Source: a virus. Taken from it: 47,160 bases of DNA. Under the pieces are notes generated by a model that ran no database searches, had not been told where the DNA came from, and was given only the letters and a program-made list of their open reading frames with translations. Where the stretch lies: positions 1 through 47,160 of IMG/VR virus record IMGVR_UViG_3300032282_004853; one strand, given 5' to 3'. Shown here in pieces: positions 15,011 through 27,000 of the stretch. The position numbers were made by a program, and so were the translations under genes. The stretch's first letter is position 1. Every line of letters starts with the position of its first letter.

Positions 15011-18000
15011 TTATGATCCGGAAAAAGCTGTTTTCTTTTTGCGAGATAACTCGGGGAGAAAATCCTCTGTTTTGCCTCGTGAGTTGCCGACTCAAAGGCG
15101 TTTTTCACCTTTTTGACGTCGTCCATGGTTGGATTGGCGGCATTTCTTGCGTTCACGATGCCGCGAAGTTTCACCGAGGCGAGTCGACCGGCCGCGATCC
15201 TGAATTTTTTGGTCTCCTCGGCGGTCATTTCCACGTTTTTACCCTTGGAATCCTTGAAGGTTGCCAAGGGCGCCTGCGGGGCCCATGCCTCCGTCGGGTT
15301 TGCCCTGTTCCAGTTCAGGAGAAGCTTGTCACTTGCACGAAGCGTCTCATCGGAAGCAATCGGTGTGCTGAAGAAGAGCCTTGTGATTGGATTGCCGGTT
15401 TTCTTGATTGGTTCGCCATAGGGGTTGATCTGCTCTTCGGCCATGCTTTGCGCCGGCAGCATGGTGTAGAGTGGCGAGGCGTGCTTGGAGTCCCGCACAT
15501 AATCATCCAGGGATCGGAGGGGGGAGCGGATGATGTTGGGCACGATGGCTTGGAGCACGCTCTTCTTAATCGCTTCAATGCGACCGGATTTACCCTGCAT
15601 CACATCGCTGATGGTGGAAGCGCCATTCAAGAAGGTTTTTCCATTGGCTTGGGCCAATATGTATCCAATAAAGGCGTCGGCGTTTTCAGATGTAGTGCCG
15701 TTTCTTTTGATTGCCCTGATCATGTCGATCGTGGTTCCGAGAACGGTTGCAATCGGCTCAATGCGCCCAAACGGAATTGTCACCCCGTTCCTGCCTCCGA
15801 TCCGGATCACGTATTCCCCGCCGAAAGCCCGATCATTAAGTCCACGAATACCGGCGCTTTCTTTGTTCCACGGGTGGCTGCCGGTGATGAGAAGCTGCTT
15901 GTCGTCGTCATCCTCATCTCCTTGGGCTGCTCCCCATAGAAGGGCTCCGACTCCCCAGGCAATCGCTTGCTCGGCAAGGTCTCGAACGGCTTCGGGATGC
16001 CCCTCCAAGTATGCCTTTCCGTTCTTCATGGAGTAGAGGCCCTTGGCGGCTTGGGCGGCCAAGTTAATAGCTCCAAGAGGGGATTTTCTGATCCCGATGC
16101 GGAAAATGTTGTAGGGGGTGCGAACGAACGGGAAGAAGACCCCGAGCAATTTATTGCTGTCGCGGGCGTCCTGAAGTTTGGCGGCCATGTCCTCAATCAT
16201 GTTCCCCCCATCGTCTCCTCTCTTGAGATCCTGCTGGAAGGTCATTTCACGGGCGCTATCAACTGCCCGCTGCCACGCTTCCTCGGTCCAGCCCGAAGCC
16301 TTGGCTGCTTCGTAAGCGGCCTGCTCACGGGCCATTTGCCATGCCTCGCTTCCCCGGTCTTCAATAAGCTCGTCCGGATCAAGGCTTTCATCCCTTCCGG
16401 CCAGTCTTTCTGCGAACCAGCGCACCGATTCCTTGGTAACGGCCACTCTGGACAGATTTTCGGCCACGACTTCCCCTCTTGTCTTGGAAAGGGTCTCGAT
16501 CCGGTCGCTTAGCGCTTTTCCAGAGAGTCCTTCAGCCTTGGCGATCCGGTAGGCCATGGCTCCCGCTTCCATCTGACCAAGCGCCCCTTTGAACATGGAA
16601 TCGGCAAAGGCGAGAGATCTCAGCGGAATGCGGATGAATTTCCCCTTTGCTCCGGAAATTGCCTGTCGGGTATTCGCTACTTTATCGAATTGAGCAAGCT
16701 CTAATGGGGTTCCGAGTACCGAGTTTTCAAAGAAATCATGCTCGGCGCTCCATGCTTTTGCTGCCAAGGCGTAGCCCCTTGCCAGCCCTGGCATGAGGCC
16801 CTTGGCGAACCATTGAAATTCACCAAAGCTAGCGGACTTCTTGTCACCGATTGCCAAGTTGACGAACGCCTCCATGCCGCGCTGCAGCGTGAGATTGAGT
16901 GCGGCGCTTCCAAGGTTTCCCGTGATGTTTGCCACATGGGTCAGTGGCCCCGAGAGAATTCCGGCAATCCATGCCTCGTATGCCTTATCAAAGAATCCTG
17001 CCTCTCCCTTGGCTTCTTTAATTGCCTTGGCAAGGCGCATGACGTGGACAGGATCCTCGACATTGAACTTCGGCTTGCCCTGCTTCTCATTGGAGACGAA
17101 TCCCAAGTTGGAGAGCCATTTCTGGAATTCTTCCTCGGCTGCCGTATCGCTCACCTTTTTCCCTGTGACCAAGGATGTTTTGTCAGCCTTTGCTCCGGCT
17201 TGGAATTTCGCAAAGTGATCCCTCCTGAGCTTGGCGATGGAGTCGTCTTTGATCTTCCGGATCTCGTCTACTTTAAGTCCTGTCGTTTTGGAGATGGCGT
17301 CCAGGGACTTGTTTTTCAAGATCATGTCGAAGGCCGTCCTCCGGAGATCCTGCGCCGAGGTCGCGGCCCTAGAGAGGAGCGAGCGGAGTTCGCTGATGAT
17401 CTTTTTGTCGGCAAGGCGCATTGTCACCCTTTCGGCCAGAATGTCTTCCGGGGTGATTCCGGCAGCCTTGAGCTTTTCCATGACGCGGCGCGTTTCCTCG
17501 TCGATGAGGGCGGATTGCTTAACCGGATCCCGCTCGGCTTTGATGGCTCTCTCGGCCTTCTTGCTCGGCTTGTACATCATGTCGATGAGGAAGTCACGGT
17601 GACGCTGGGCCGGGGTCATGAAGGGGTCGTATCCTGCTGCCAGCACTCTCCCGGCAGTGGATCTCAGTTCCCTATAGGCGTACTGAAACACATTGAAAGC
17701 CTTTATGTTCTCGTCGGTGGGCTCCTGGATCATCTTTTTGCTGAGCTTGTCGGCAATGATGCCAGCGGCCACGGTCTCCTCCGCTGTCAGGGAGCCTCCA
17801 GCGAGTCCCTTGCCTTGGATGTCAGCGCGAACGCGATCTGCATCCTTTCGGAGCATTCCTTGGGCAGCGTCCTCCCATTGGGCGCGGGTCTCTTTAGTTG
17901 TTGTATCGGTGTAGTATTGATCGACGGCGCGGGTCTCCGGGTTGCGCGCTCCGTAGGCAAGATCGGGTCGTCCGATCTGTTTCGGCTTTCCGCTACCTTC

Positions 18001-21000
18001 TTCACTAATGGCCTGATCCCTGAGACCACCAATCACGTCATGGTCAATCTCTTGATTGAGACCCCTCATGATGGAATCAATGTCATCATCTCCAGCGTCT
18101 TCCCTGAGTGCCCTTCTGGTAAGAAGCTCGTTGGTTGAGCTGATTCCGCGCTCTCCAAGTTTTCCTTGGAGCCGTCGCATTGCTGCTTTCTGGATGTTGT
18201 CGACCGCCTGTCTGGTGATTCCCATGCGGTTGGCAATTTCCTGTCCATTTTCCCCGCGAAGCATTCCCGTGAGCACATCGCTCATGCGCTCGGGAAGCTC
18301 CAAGATTGCCGACTCCAGAAGGCGACTTGATTCGTTTAGGGCCGCCTGATCCGGGGGGAGGGGAGTGTTTGCGTCGGCGAGCTGATCCTTGCGGGTGACT
18401 TCATTCCCTTGGGAATCGCTCCCGATTGGCTCATCCATGGTGGTCTGGTATCGCTCGGCATACCTGGACTCGACTCGATAGAGGTCGCGCAGGGCGTTTT
18501 TGGCCGCTACTCCAGCATAGGCCTCAAAGGGAACACCTTTGGTGGGATCAAAGTTTTTGGCCGCATTGGCAATGGCGATTCTGACCTTCTGGCGTGCGTC
18601 ATCGGCATTGTAGTTGGGCATTTCCGAGAATTGGGACGCTATCTTGTTGATGAGATCCTGTGATTCGCGGAGCCGTTGGGCGGGGCTCTTCAGCCCATCC
18701 TCGCGAGCCTTGTCAAAGTCCAGCGGGAGCTGATTTTCATCATCGGCGCGACGTGAATTCAACGCATCACCCTCATAGACTGAATCATGAGGCGTTGGCG
18801 ATGTGCTGATAATCCCTCTGCTGCTATGGGACGGAATATCGGAGGTGGCAACATCTAGGAGATAGACTCCGGCATTTGCAATTTCCCGGGTGGCACTGTC
18901 CTTGATGTATCGGGCGTCTTTGCTGTCTAACCCGGAAATGTCCAGGGCGATTCCAAATGGCGCTTCCCTTCCAATCCCGTCCATCAGGGCTTTCTTGAGA
19001 TTCGCCCAATCCGTTCCCTTGGGGACGCGCTCGACGGCCGTAATCCCATTCTTTGTTGTGAGATAAATGATGTGGGCGGTATCGGAGTCTACCCCTTGGC
19101 GAAGTTGGGAGACATAGGTTCCCAAATCATCGGATGTGATCTTCTGGAGCTTGTCCCTGGAGATGTTTTCCCAAGCGGCGATATCCTCTTTTGGCAGCGG
19201 GAGCGTTTCGTTTTTTTCAAACGAGTGGTAGGTTTGCCCATTGGTGATCACGTGATCCTTCAGGGAAATCCCCGCTGATGCCATGACCTCTCTTATAATT
19301 TTGGTCAGCTTCTTGTCGGCGCCGCTTGGCTCAGGGTTACCGCTGGGGTGGTTGTGCGCGATGAGTGCCGAAACCACATCAGGATTCTTTTGACGGGCAT
19401 CCTTTAGGGAAATCAGGATGTCCCTGCGGTTGGCATAGGAACTATCCAGCGTGCCTGCGGTGAGGATTTGGCTATGGATGACGTTATTGTCCTTATCAAG
19501 GAAGGCGACTTTTAGGCTCTCAAAGTAAGGAGAGCGAAGCGGCATCATCAGGGAGGCAAAATCTGCCGGCCCATTCAGGGTCTTTCCGTCGATATTGAAA
19601 GAGGGGATTTCCCTGGAAATCAGGGAGTGGACCAGCGAGGAGACCACGTTTCCCCGCCCGAAGGCTTTTTCGGGGTCTTGTGGAAGTCGAAGAATGTCTG
19701 TGTTCTTTTCCCCCGGTAGGCGTTCAATTTCATCCGATCCTCCTCCTGTCTTTCCAGGCTCCTCTGTCTCTGCTGGATTTCCCATATCTCCTCTGTCGAG
19801 GGATAGGGTTTCCCCTTTATTCCATGAGAAGAGGTCTCCGTACGCTGATCCCTCTTCTTGGAGTCGGCTGATTTCTTGGAGTTGCCTGGTGATTTCATGG
19901 GATACCTCTACAACCCTAGTACGATCCACCCCCCGTTCCGTCAGGTAGTTTTTTACCGAATCCTCATCGGGAATCGCTCTCCTGGATTGCAGGGAAACAC
20001 CTTTCTCTGTCGGCTCGGATTTGATTGTGCTGAAAAAGTCATCAAAGGCCTTGTTGATAGCCTCCCTTTCTGCGCCCTCGGGGAATGGTTTGACATTCCA
20101 CATCCGGTATCCTGGAAGCGTATTGTCGGCTCCGAAAGATAGGAAATCGCTCTTATCTCCATGTGCTGCGATCCTGTCCTCAACATAGGCCGAGAAGGCG
20201 CGGGCAGCCAATTCATGGGGTAGAGACCAGTAATCAGAGGCCGTGCCCTGATCCATCTTGGTAGCCTCCATCTTGTATCCGGTCGGCGTGTACTTGGTCT
20301 TGGATTCCCCGGCATTTGCCTGATTGAGGATATTGATCCTCTGATCGTAGCGCTTGAGGTATCCGGCCAGGTCATTTCCGATTCCGTTTTGCTGGGCATT
20401 GAATCCGCTGCGTCCGCGAATTTCCTTGTAGAGGTCGGAAATGGCATCAAGCGTGTCATTGCTCCAGCGCTGCCCGGGGAAGGTGAAGGATCGCGGCCTG
20501 ACCTTGGCATCCTTGTCGTACCGGAATTCGGTCTTTACGTCTCCGTCCAGGAGCTTGTCGGCAAGGGCGTCAAATCGGGCAAGTTGCGCCTCACTGGCCG
20601 GCTTGTTGTTGCGCTTGGCCCAAGTCAGCTCTTGAGTGAGCCCGTTTCGGATCTGTTGAAGCTTTTCGGAAAGCTGATCACGGGTGGATTTGACGAATTT
20701 CTCGGCCTGCTGCGTGTCCTCCTTGTACTCGACTGCCTTTTTGTCGATGGTCTGCATCAGTGAGCTAAATGCCTTCCTGAGCTCCTCCCTGACATTGCTG
20801 TTCACGCCGAATCCATGGGAGACAAAGGTTTTGTCGGCGCTGTTGACTCCGGTGAAGATCTTGGTGCCGTCCGGATTGACGGTCATCTCCCTCTTGGCCT
20901 TGCCGTCAAGGCGTCCCATGTAGTGATCAAGGGCATGGAACCATTCATGGGCCAGTGATCCGGCCCCCTTCATCTTGGTGAGGTTGATGACCGCGTAATC

Positions 21001-24000
21001 GGCCTCGTAATGGGCCTTGGCTCCGACAAGGCCTTGCCCGCGTGCTCCGAAAGCAAGGGCCAGCTCGCCGTTGAGACTCAAGGCCTGCGGGGGAACATTC
21101 AGAACCTCCGCTAGGTCATGGAGTCCATCGTAGGCGTGATTAAGAACCTCTTGGCGCTCCCTGTCGTCATTGCCTTGGCGCATCCAGTTGCCAAACTCCA
21201 CGCCACGGAATCCGAATGACTTCTGGAACATCTCGGGGGTTGCAGGCCCCTCGCGGCGGGGTGCTCCGGTGCGGACGGCATTTTCTGGTTTGGCAATGAG
21301 TTCTTCACGCCATCCAGTTTTTGTCTCGAGGATCTGGGCCGCGTGCTCGGCCATGTAGCGCATGGCGTCGTCGCGGGACGGGAAGCTCTCTTTGACAACC
21401 TGGACGCGCTTGCGGTCGGTAACATTTCTCCAGATGGAGAAGGTTCCGGTGCCTTTGCCATCTTCACCACGGGTCTCGTAGACGTTGTGATTGCGACTGA
21501 CGGCGATAAGAGGAATGGCTTTCTTGGCCTCCTCCTCGGTGGCAAAGCTGTTGCCGATCTGGCGATGACCCCAACGGCTCTCCTGCCTCAGGTCATAGAT
21601 GACATAGCGGCCATTTTCCCCCTCACGCATGCTGCGCTCGACCTTGGCAATCTGATAGCGGCGCTCCCATGCCGGACGCTCATCCACTGGTCGGGATACT
21701 GAAGATCCCGTCTTGATCGCCATATCCTTACGGGCCCCGCCGATCTTTTCACCAAAGTCGGTGATGCCTCCCTTGGCGGGAGGGGCCTTGATGGAATCCA
21801 AGGCCTTGGAAAGCAGCTCGGGCTGGGTATTTGCCAGGATGCTGTCTTTAGTGGCTGTGAGGGGTCTCTGACCGGCCTCAATGGCAAGCTGAGCCACTGC
21901 AGCCTCAGGGAGGGCGTCAAGGCGCTCCTGATTCTCATCTACTAATTTCGTACCAATTTGTGACGGATTAGTAGTTGGCACCTCTGAATCGCCTGCTGCG
22001 GCCGGTGCCTCAATCGGCCCTTCTGGAAGGGGTTTGCTCTCTGTTGTCGGCTCCTGCTTGCGGATGACCTGCCCCTCAAGGTTGAAAGGCATTTCCTCGG
22101 GCGGGAAGAGCTCAAGGGCCTGATTGGCTGTGAGTCCCAAATCCTGAATGGCTGCCTCCTGCTTGGCATGGGGGTCGGTTATCCCTTCGCTATCGAGCGC
22201 CTTACTGTATTTCTCCACCTCAGGCTTGGCTTCACTGAAAAGATCAAGCTGGGAGTCATCCTTGGTGGCGCGACGAGAGAACAGGGATTGCCCGCCCTCA
22301 ACAGCTTGCTGAAGCTCCGGCGTGATATTGATTTTCCAGACGGGGGTTTGGCCCCTTGCCATACCATCCCTTGCGTTATCGGCGGAAATATAATCAGGGA
22401 ATGGGCCAGCAACCCTTTCGCCAAAATGGCCTTTGGATAACCAAAACTCTTTTCCATCACCACTTACAGATAATCCTTTAATGGCTTCATCAGGGTTAGA
22501 AACAGCACTCTGCTCAACCTTTGCCCCCCACTTCTTGACATACTTGCCGATCTCTTTGGGAAGAATCTCGTCGTAGAAGCCCTTCATTCCCTCGCCACCA
22601 ACATCAAGGTTGGTTCCGCGAAGGTCGGTAGCTCCGGAAAAGCTATCTTTTCCACCCTCTCCATCAATGATCTTTTGGGCGACTTCCTTGCCGACATTAT
22701 CTGCCAATTCGGATTCAGGAATGGATGCGCCGAGCGTCTTCCATTCATCCCTGGCCCCCTTCCCGATGTACTTGATCAGATAGGTTCCATCATCTCTCTT
22801 GGCGTAGCGGAGCGCATCGACCTTTGTGGAAAGCTTGTAGCGTTCGGCCTGCGTGGATCCGCTGGTCCATCCGATCCATCCTTTTCCGCTGGAGACTGCA
22901 TCGCGCAAGGCCCTCTTGAACATTTGGAGCGGCCAGTCCTTGCGGAAGGGGGCATCAGGGATGGCGTTTTCCATTCCAAGCCAATTTAGATTTGCGCTTT
23001 TCTGGATTTCTTCTCGCTTTGCAAGCAGGACGGTTCTTTCTGCCTGTTCTTCTGGAGTTGCCTCTCTATTGGTGTATTTTTGATTAAGTTCAGCTATGCG
23101 AGGTTGAATCTCCTTTAGTAGCTCTTCCGCTTTCTTTCTGGATTCTGAAAAATCGCTATCACCAACATACCCCTTCTCTCGCCCCTGCTGATGCCTGTCA
23201 GACTGAATCTCCTCAATGAATAGGCCAGGTGTTCCCGACGAGTCAGTGCGCTCATTAAGGCGCATGTGGGCAACGTAATTGGGTGTTTCCGCAAAATGGG
23301 AGGAGCGATAAACCGGCTGGCTCGGAGTTGTGAGCATCTCGTCTTGTGAGGCTTTCCCAAGGAGTTCTTCTTTCGTTCCTGATCCCTCGCGGTAAACCCA
23401 TCCATTCCTGTCCCAGATATTCCAGGATCCATCTTCCATCTGGCGAGCCTCCATCCCTCTCTTTAAGGAAAGATCGCTGGAACCGGGCATCGTTAGAACT
23501 ACTTCCCTGTAGTTCTCGCCTCCGGGGATGGTGTACTGAGAATATTTTGCGGGGATCGGCTGACCGTAGTCCGCAAATTGCTTGGTTGGGTCACCTGCCT
23601 GTGTGGAGACCTCTTTGAACTGAACTTTACCGGCCCCTTGGAGATAATCCATGAGCGCCTGCTTGGGCACCTTTCCGCCGTTTCCTGACGCAAGCGTGTC
23701 GATTATGTCAGAAATCCCGCTCCATTTGATCTCCTCGGCCTTGATTCCGCTATCTGGCTTATTGATAAGGGCTTTGATCTGCTCTGGAGTTGCCGATTTC
23801 CCTTGGATCTTGGACGCAAGAACGTCTTCCAGCCTGGAATAGAAGCCTTGATCGTCTGTGGCTGCGCGTCGAGATTGCAGGGTATTTTCATCCCCACTGT
23901 TGACGGAGCCCATCTCCCTTCGTAAATTTTCAATTGAGGACGCAACCACTTGTCGGCGGATATAAGAGTCGGCCGGTGCGTAGCGATCGGGGTTTCTGGA

Positions 24001-27000
24001 TACCCCTTTCGCACCGCCCTCTTTAATTTCATATCCCGTCAGCACCCACGCTTTTTCGTTTCCGTGGTGCGTCAGCGAAAGAATCGCACGGTATCCGTTG
24101 TAATCGATGGATGCGCGTTCGTGTCCTTTGGGCCCGTAGATCCGGTTCATTTTCCCAAGGGCTGCGGCATTGATTGACCCCACGATGGCTGCAACAGGAT
24201 CTTCTCCGGCGATCATCCGTTTGGTGATGATGCCGTTGATTCCGCTTCCATTCTCGTAATCAAATTCTCTCGTTCCGTCCGATCCCATCGGGATGTAAAC
24301 GGTTCCGATATCAGGCCTGGTGAATGATCCCTCGGATCCATTGGTCAAGGCATCAATTGTAGATTGAAGCGCTTTCCGGTGTTCTTCCCCCCCGGGGCTC
24401 TGAATGGCCTCATTTTTTTCATTTTCCGATGCCATCCAGGGACGGAGCCTTGCGCGAAGCTCCTCGGCTGCCTGTTTGCTGGGGCTCTTTTCAGCCCTTC
24501 GGGAAAGCAGGGAAAGCTGGTTTGCTGGAGATGTGGGCGCGACCGGCTTGGCTTCCTCTTGGCTTTCCAGCGAGAAGGGGGCCTTGGTCTCGTCAAAGAA
24601 GCCCATGAAGTGCTGCCCTTGCGCTTTCTCAAGATTGGTGAGCTCATCGGTTTCGTAGCGATTGAGTCCCTCCTCTTGGCGCTTGCGGATGAGCTGGCGC
24701 ATCCGCTTGACGGGATCTCCTGCGCGACGGGATTGAACGTCTCTGGGATCCTGCGGCGTATTTTTCCTGAAGTGGGATTCAATTCCTGCTTTCAGGGTGT
24801 CACCCATCGTCCTGGCCCCTCCGAACATATCGGGCTCATCGGAGTGTTTTTTGATTGAGGTGGTAATGTCCCTCATCAGGTCTTCAAATCCCGCCACCGT
24901 GTCCTCGGCGTTGACCGGCTTGATGCCCTTCTTGTTCTGGGCATGGTATTCGACCTTTTTATCAAGGGCGGCTGCCAGCGCATTGATCGTGTCGCCGTCG
25001 GCACCCATTTCCGTCTGCTCTGCGGCCCTTCGGATTGCTTGGCCGATCCTGTCGCCGTTTTTGACGTACTCGACGACATTCTCGAGCATCCTCCCGATAG
25101 CCTCGGCAATATTCCCATGGCCGGCTTCACGCAGATGCAGGGCGGCGGATGTGGATGCCTTAATCAATCCCGTCACAGTTGCGTGACCGCTGGAAAGCTG
25201 GGACGAGGTAAAGAATTCGCCAAGCGCCTTGGATCGGAATGCCGCCGCAAGAAGGAGACGCTGCATGTAGAATTGCGCCTGGGTCGGGTTTTTGACGAGC
25301 CCCGCCATCAGATTGCGGTCCAGTCCCAGTTTCTCGCTGTCTTTTACCAGCCCGAGAAGCTCCGTGCGGGCCTGTTCGGCGCTCATGGTCAGCGGAAGGT
25401 TCACCAGCCTTTCGGCGGGGATCTTCAGGGCGGCATCAATATCTGCCCTGGAGGCCGTATCTTGGACGACCCCCTGATTCGGGTTGAGCTTGTCCACCAA
25501 TTGCAGGTAGGAGCGGTTTTGGGCCTCGTCGCGGAGATCGTAGACGCCAAGGAAGCGATAACCCCTCCATCCGTCCGGCATATCATGCAGTCCGTAGTGG
25601 GAGGCATTGTTTTTCCATGCTTGGGAAAGTCGCTCCTGATCTTCCGGGGAGGAGAGATTGATTCCCTGCTCCCTCCCGTTTCCTCCAGCCGTCTGAAGTT
25701 TTACCTGAAGCTTTCCGTTGGCATCGTTGAAGATCGTCATCACCACTTGGGGAGCCCCATCCGAGGCGCTCTTGGAATCGGTCACAATCGAGTCCTCATC
25801 CAGCGCTCCGGGGAGTGCCATCTGGCGCACTTTGTTCTGCTCCGTCTCGTCGTTGTGGTAAGAGCGGGTGTTTTCCCCGCCGTAGTTGGGATTCTTGTGG
25901 AAATCCTCTCCGGCGTGGGAGGTCTCCACTTCGCCCGGTGGTACGGCAATCATGACGGCCGAAATGCGCTCCCGGTTGGCACCAAGCACATAGGTTGTCT
26001 TCCCCATCTGGACTTTCTGAAGAAGCTCCTGGGCCTGCCCTTTGGCCTCTTCAGGAACCTTGGCGACTAACTGTTCTTTGTCGGCTGTGTTTTCCGCCCT
26101 CTTCTGAACGGCCTGATTGCGCCGTTCTTGGGCACGTTCTTGGGCGGCTTCACGCTCTGCCTTCTCGGACCGGAGCCGCTCCAGCTCGGCAATTAATTCT
26201 GGGGATTGGGCAGTGGCGGCTGGTTGTCCTTTTCCATCTCCAGAAGGCACTTCTGAAGGTGCTCCTCCCAGTCCTTTTGCTTCAGCGATCCCTGCGCCGC
26301 TTCCTGCATTTGCCTCCAGATTTCCGGAGTCGGCTTTCTGCATCGCAGGATTCCAACTTGCCTCCGTCGCGCCGACGCGGCCCTCTCCATCAATTCTTCC
26401 GCTGATAGCTCCTCCAGCGTTGCCGGTCTTGCTATCCGTCCGATTCCGATTGGCACGAATCCCATATCCCTCCTCATACGAACGCCGTAAGTTTTCGTCA
26501 ACCTGTGTTTGGAGGGATTTGATTGCCTCCTTGATTTGGGATCGAACCTCTTCGACTTGGGCAATATCGGAGTCTTTTGCGCCTCCGGCTTTGAGGTTTT
26601 CGGAGAGTTTGGAAAAATAGGAGAAAAGCTTGGAAAGGTGTTCCCTGATTGTCCTGACAATGTGCTGCCCAAGCGTCTGCTCGGTAATGATTTTGCCCCC
26701 AGCTACAGCATTTCCATCTTTATCAATCGCAAGATCGTGCTGGGCGAGCATCCGAAAAAATTCATGGCCCAGCTTCCAGGAAGGGGTGACTCCGGGTTTT
26801 TCACTGTAAATCCCATCAACATGATCGCGAAGTTCCTTGGGGAGTGAGTTGAAAATGTCGGCGGCGGACGAATCGGCGTGGTCATTCGTATCGGGAGTCT
26901 CCGGAATGTTGAGTTGTCGAGAAGGGTCATCCGCAAAGCTCTGAAGAATCCGGTCGCGCGTTTTCCCCTCAGCCATAGAGCGATCTGCAAGAATCTTTCT

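Noticed and set aside
16738-18138. Plus-strand ORF of 466 codons inside the giant gene
   Set aside because: Antisense shadow of the sigma/C-terminal part of the polyvalent protein. The minus frame has clear domains; this one has none.
24721-24732. SRRA sites as ordinary dibasic chance matches
   Set aside because: I considered dismissing them, but seven copies with a shared preceding hydrophobic residue and following Ala, all between domains, are too regular. The similar LLSRAATS near residue 4941 was excluded because it lacks the second Arg and is within a helix.
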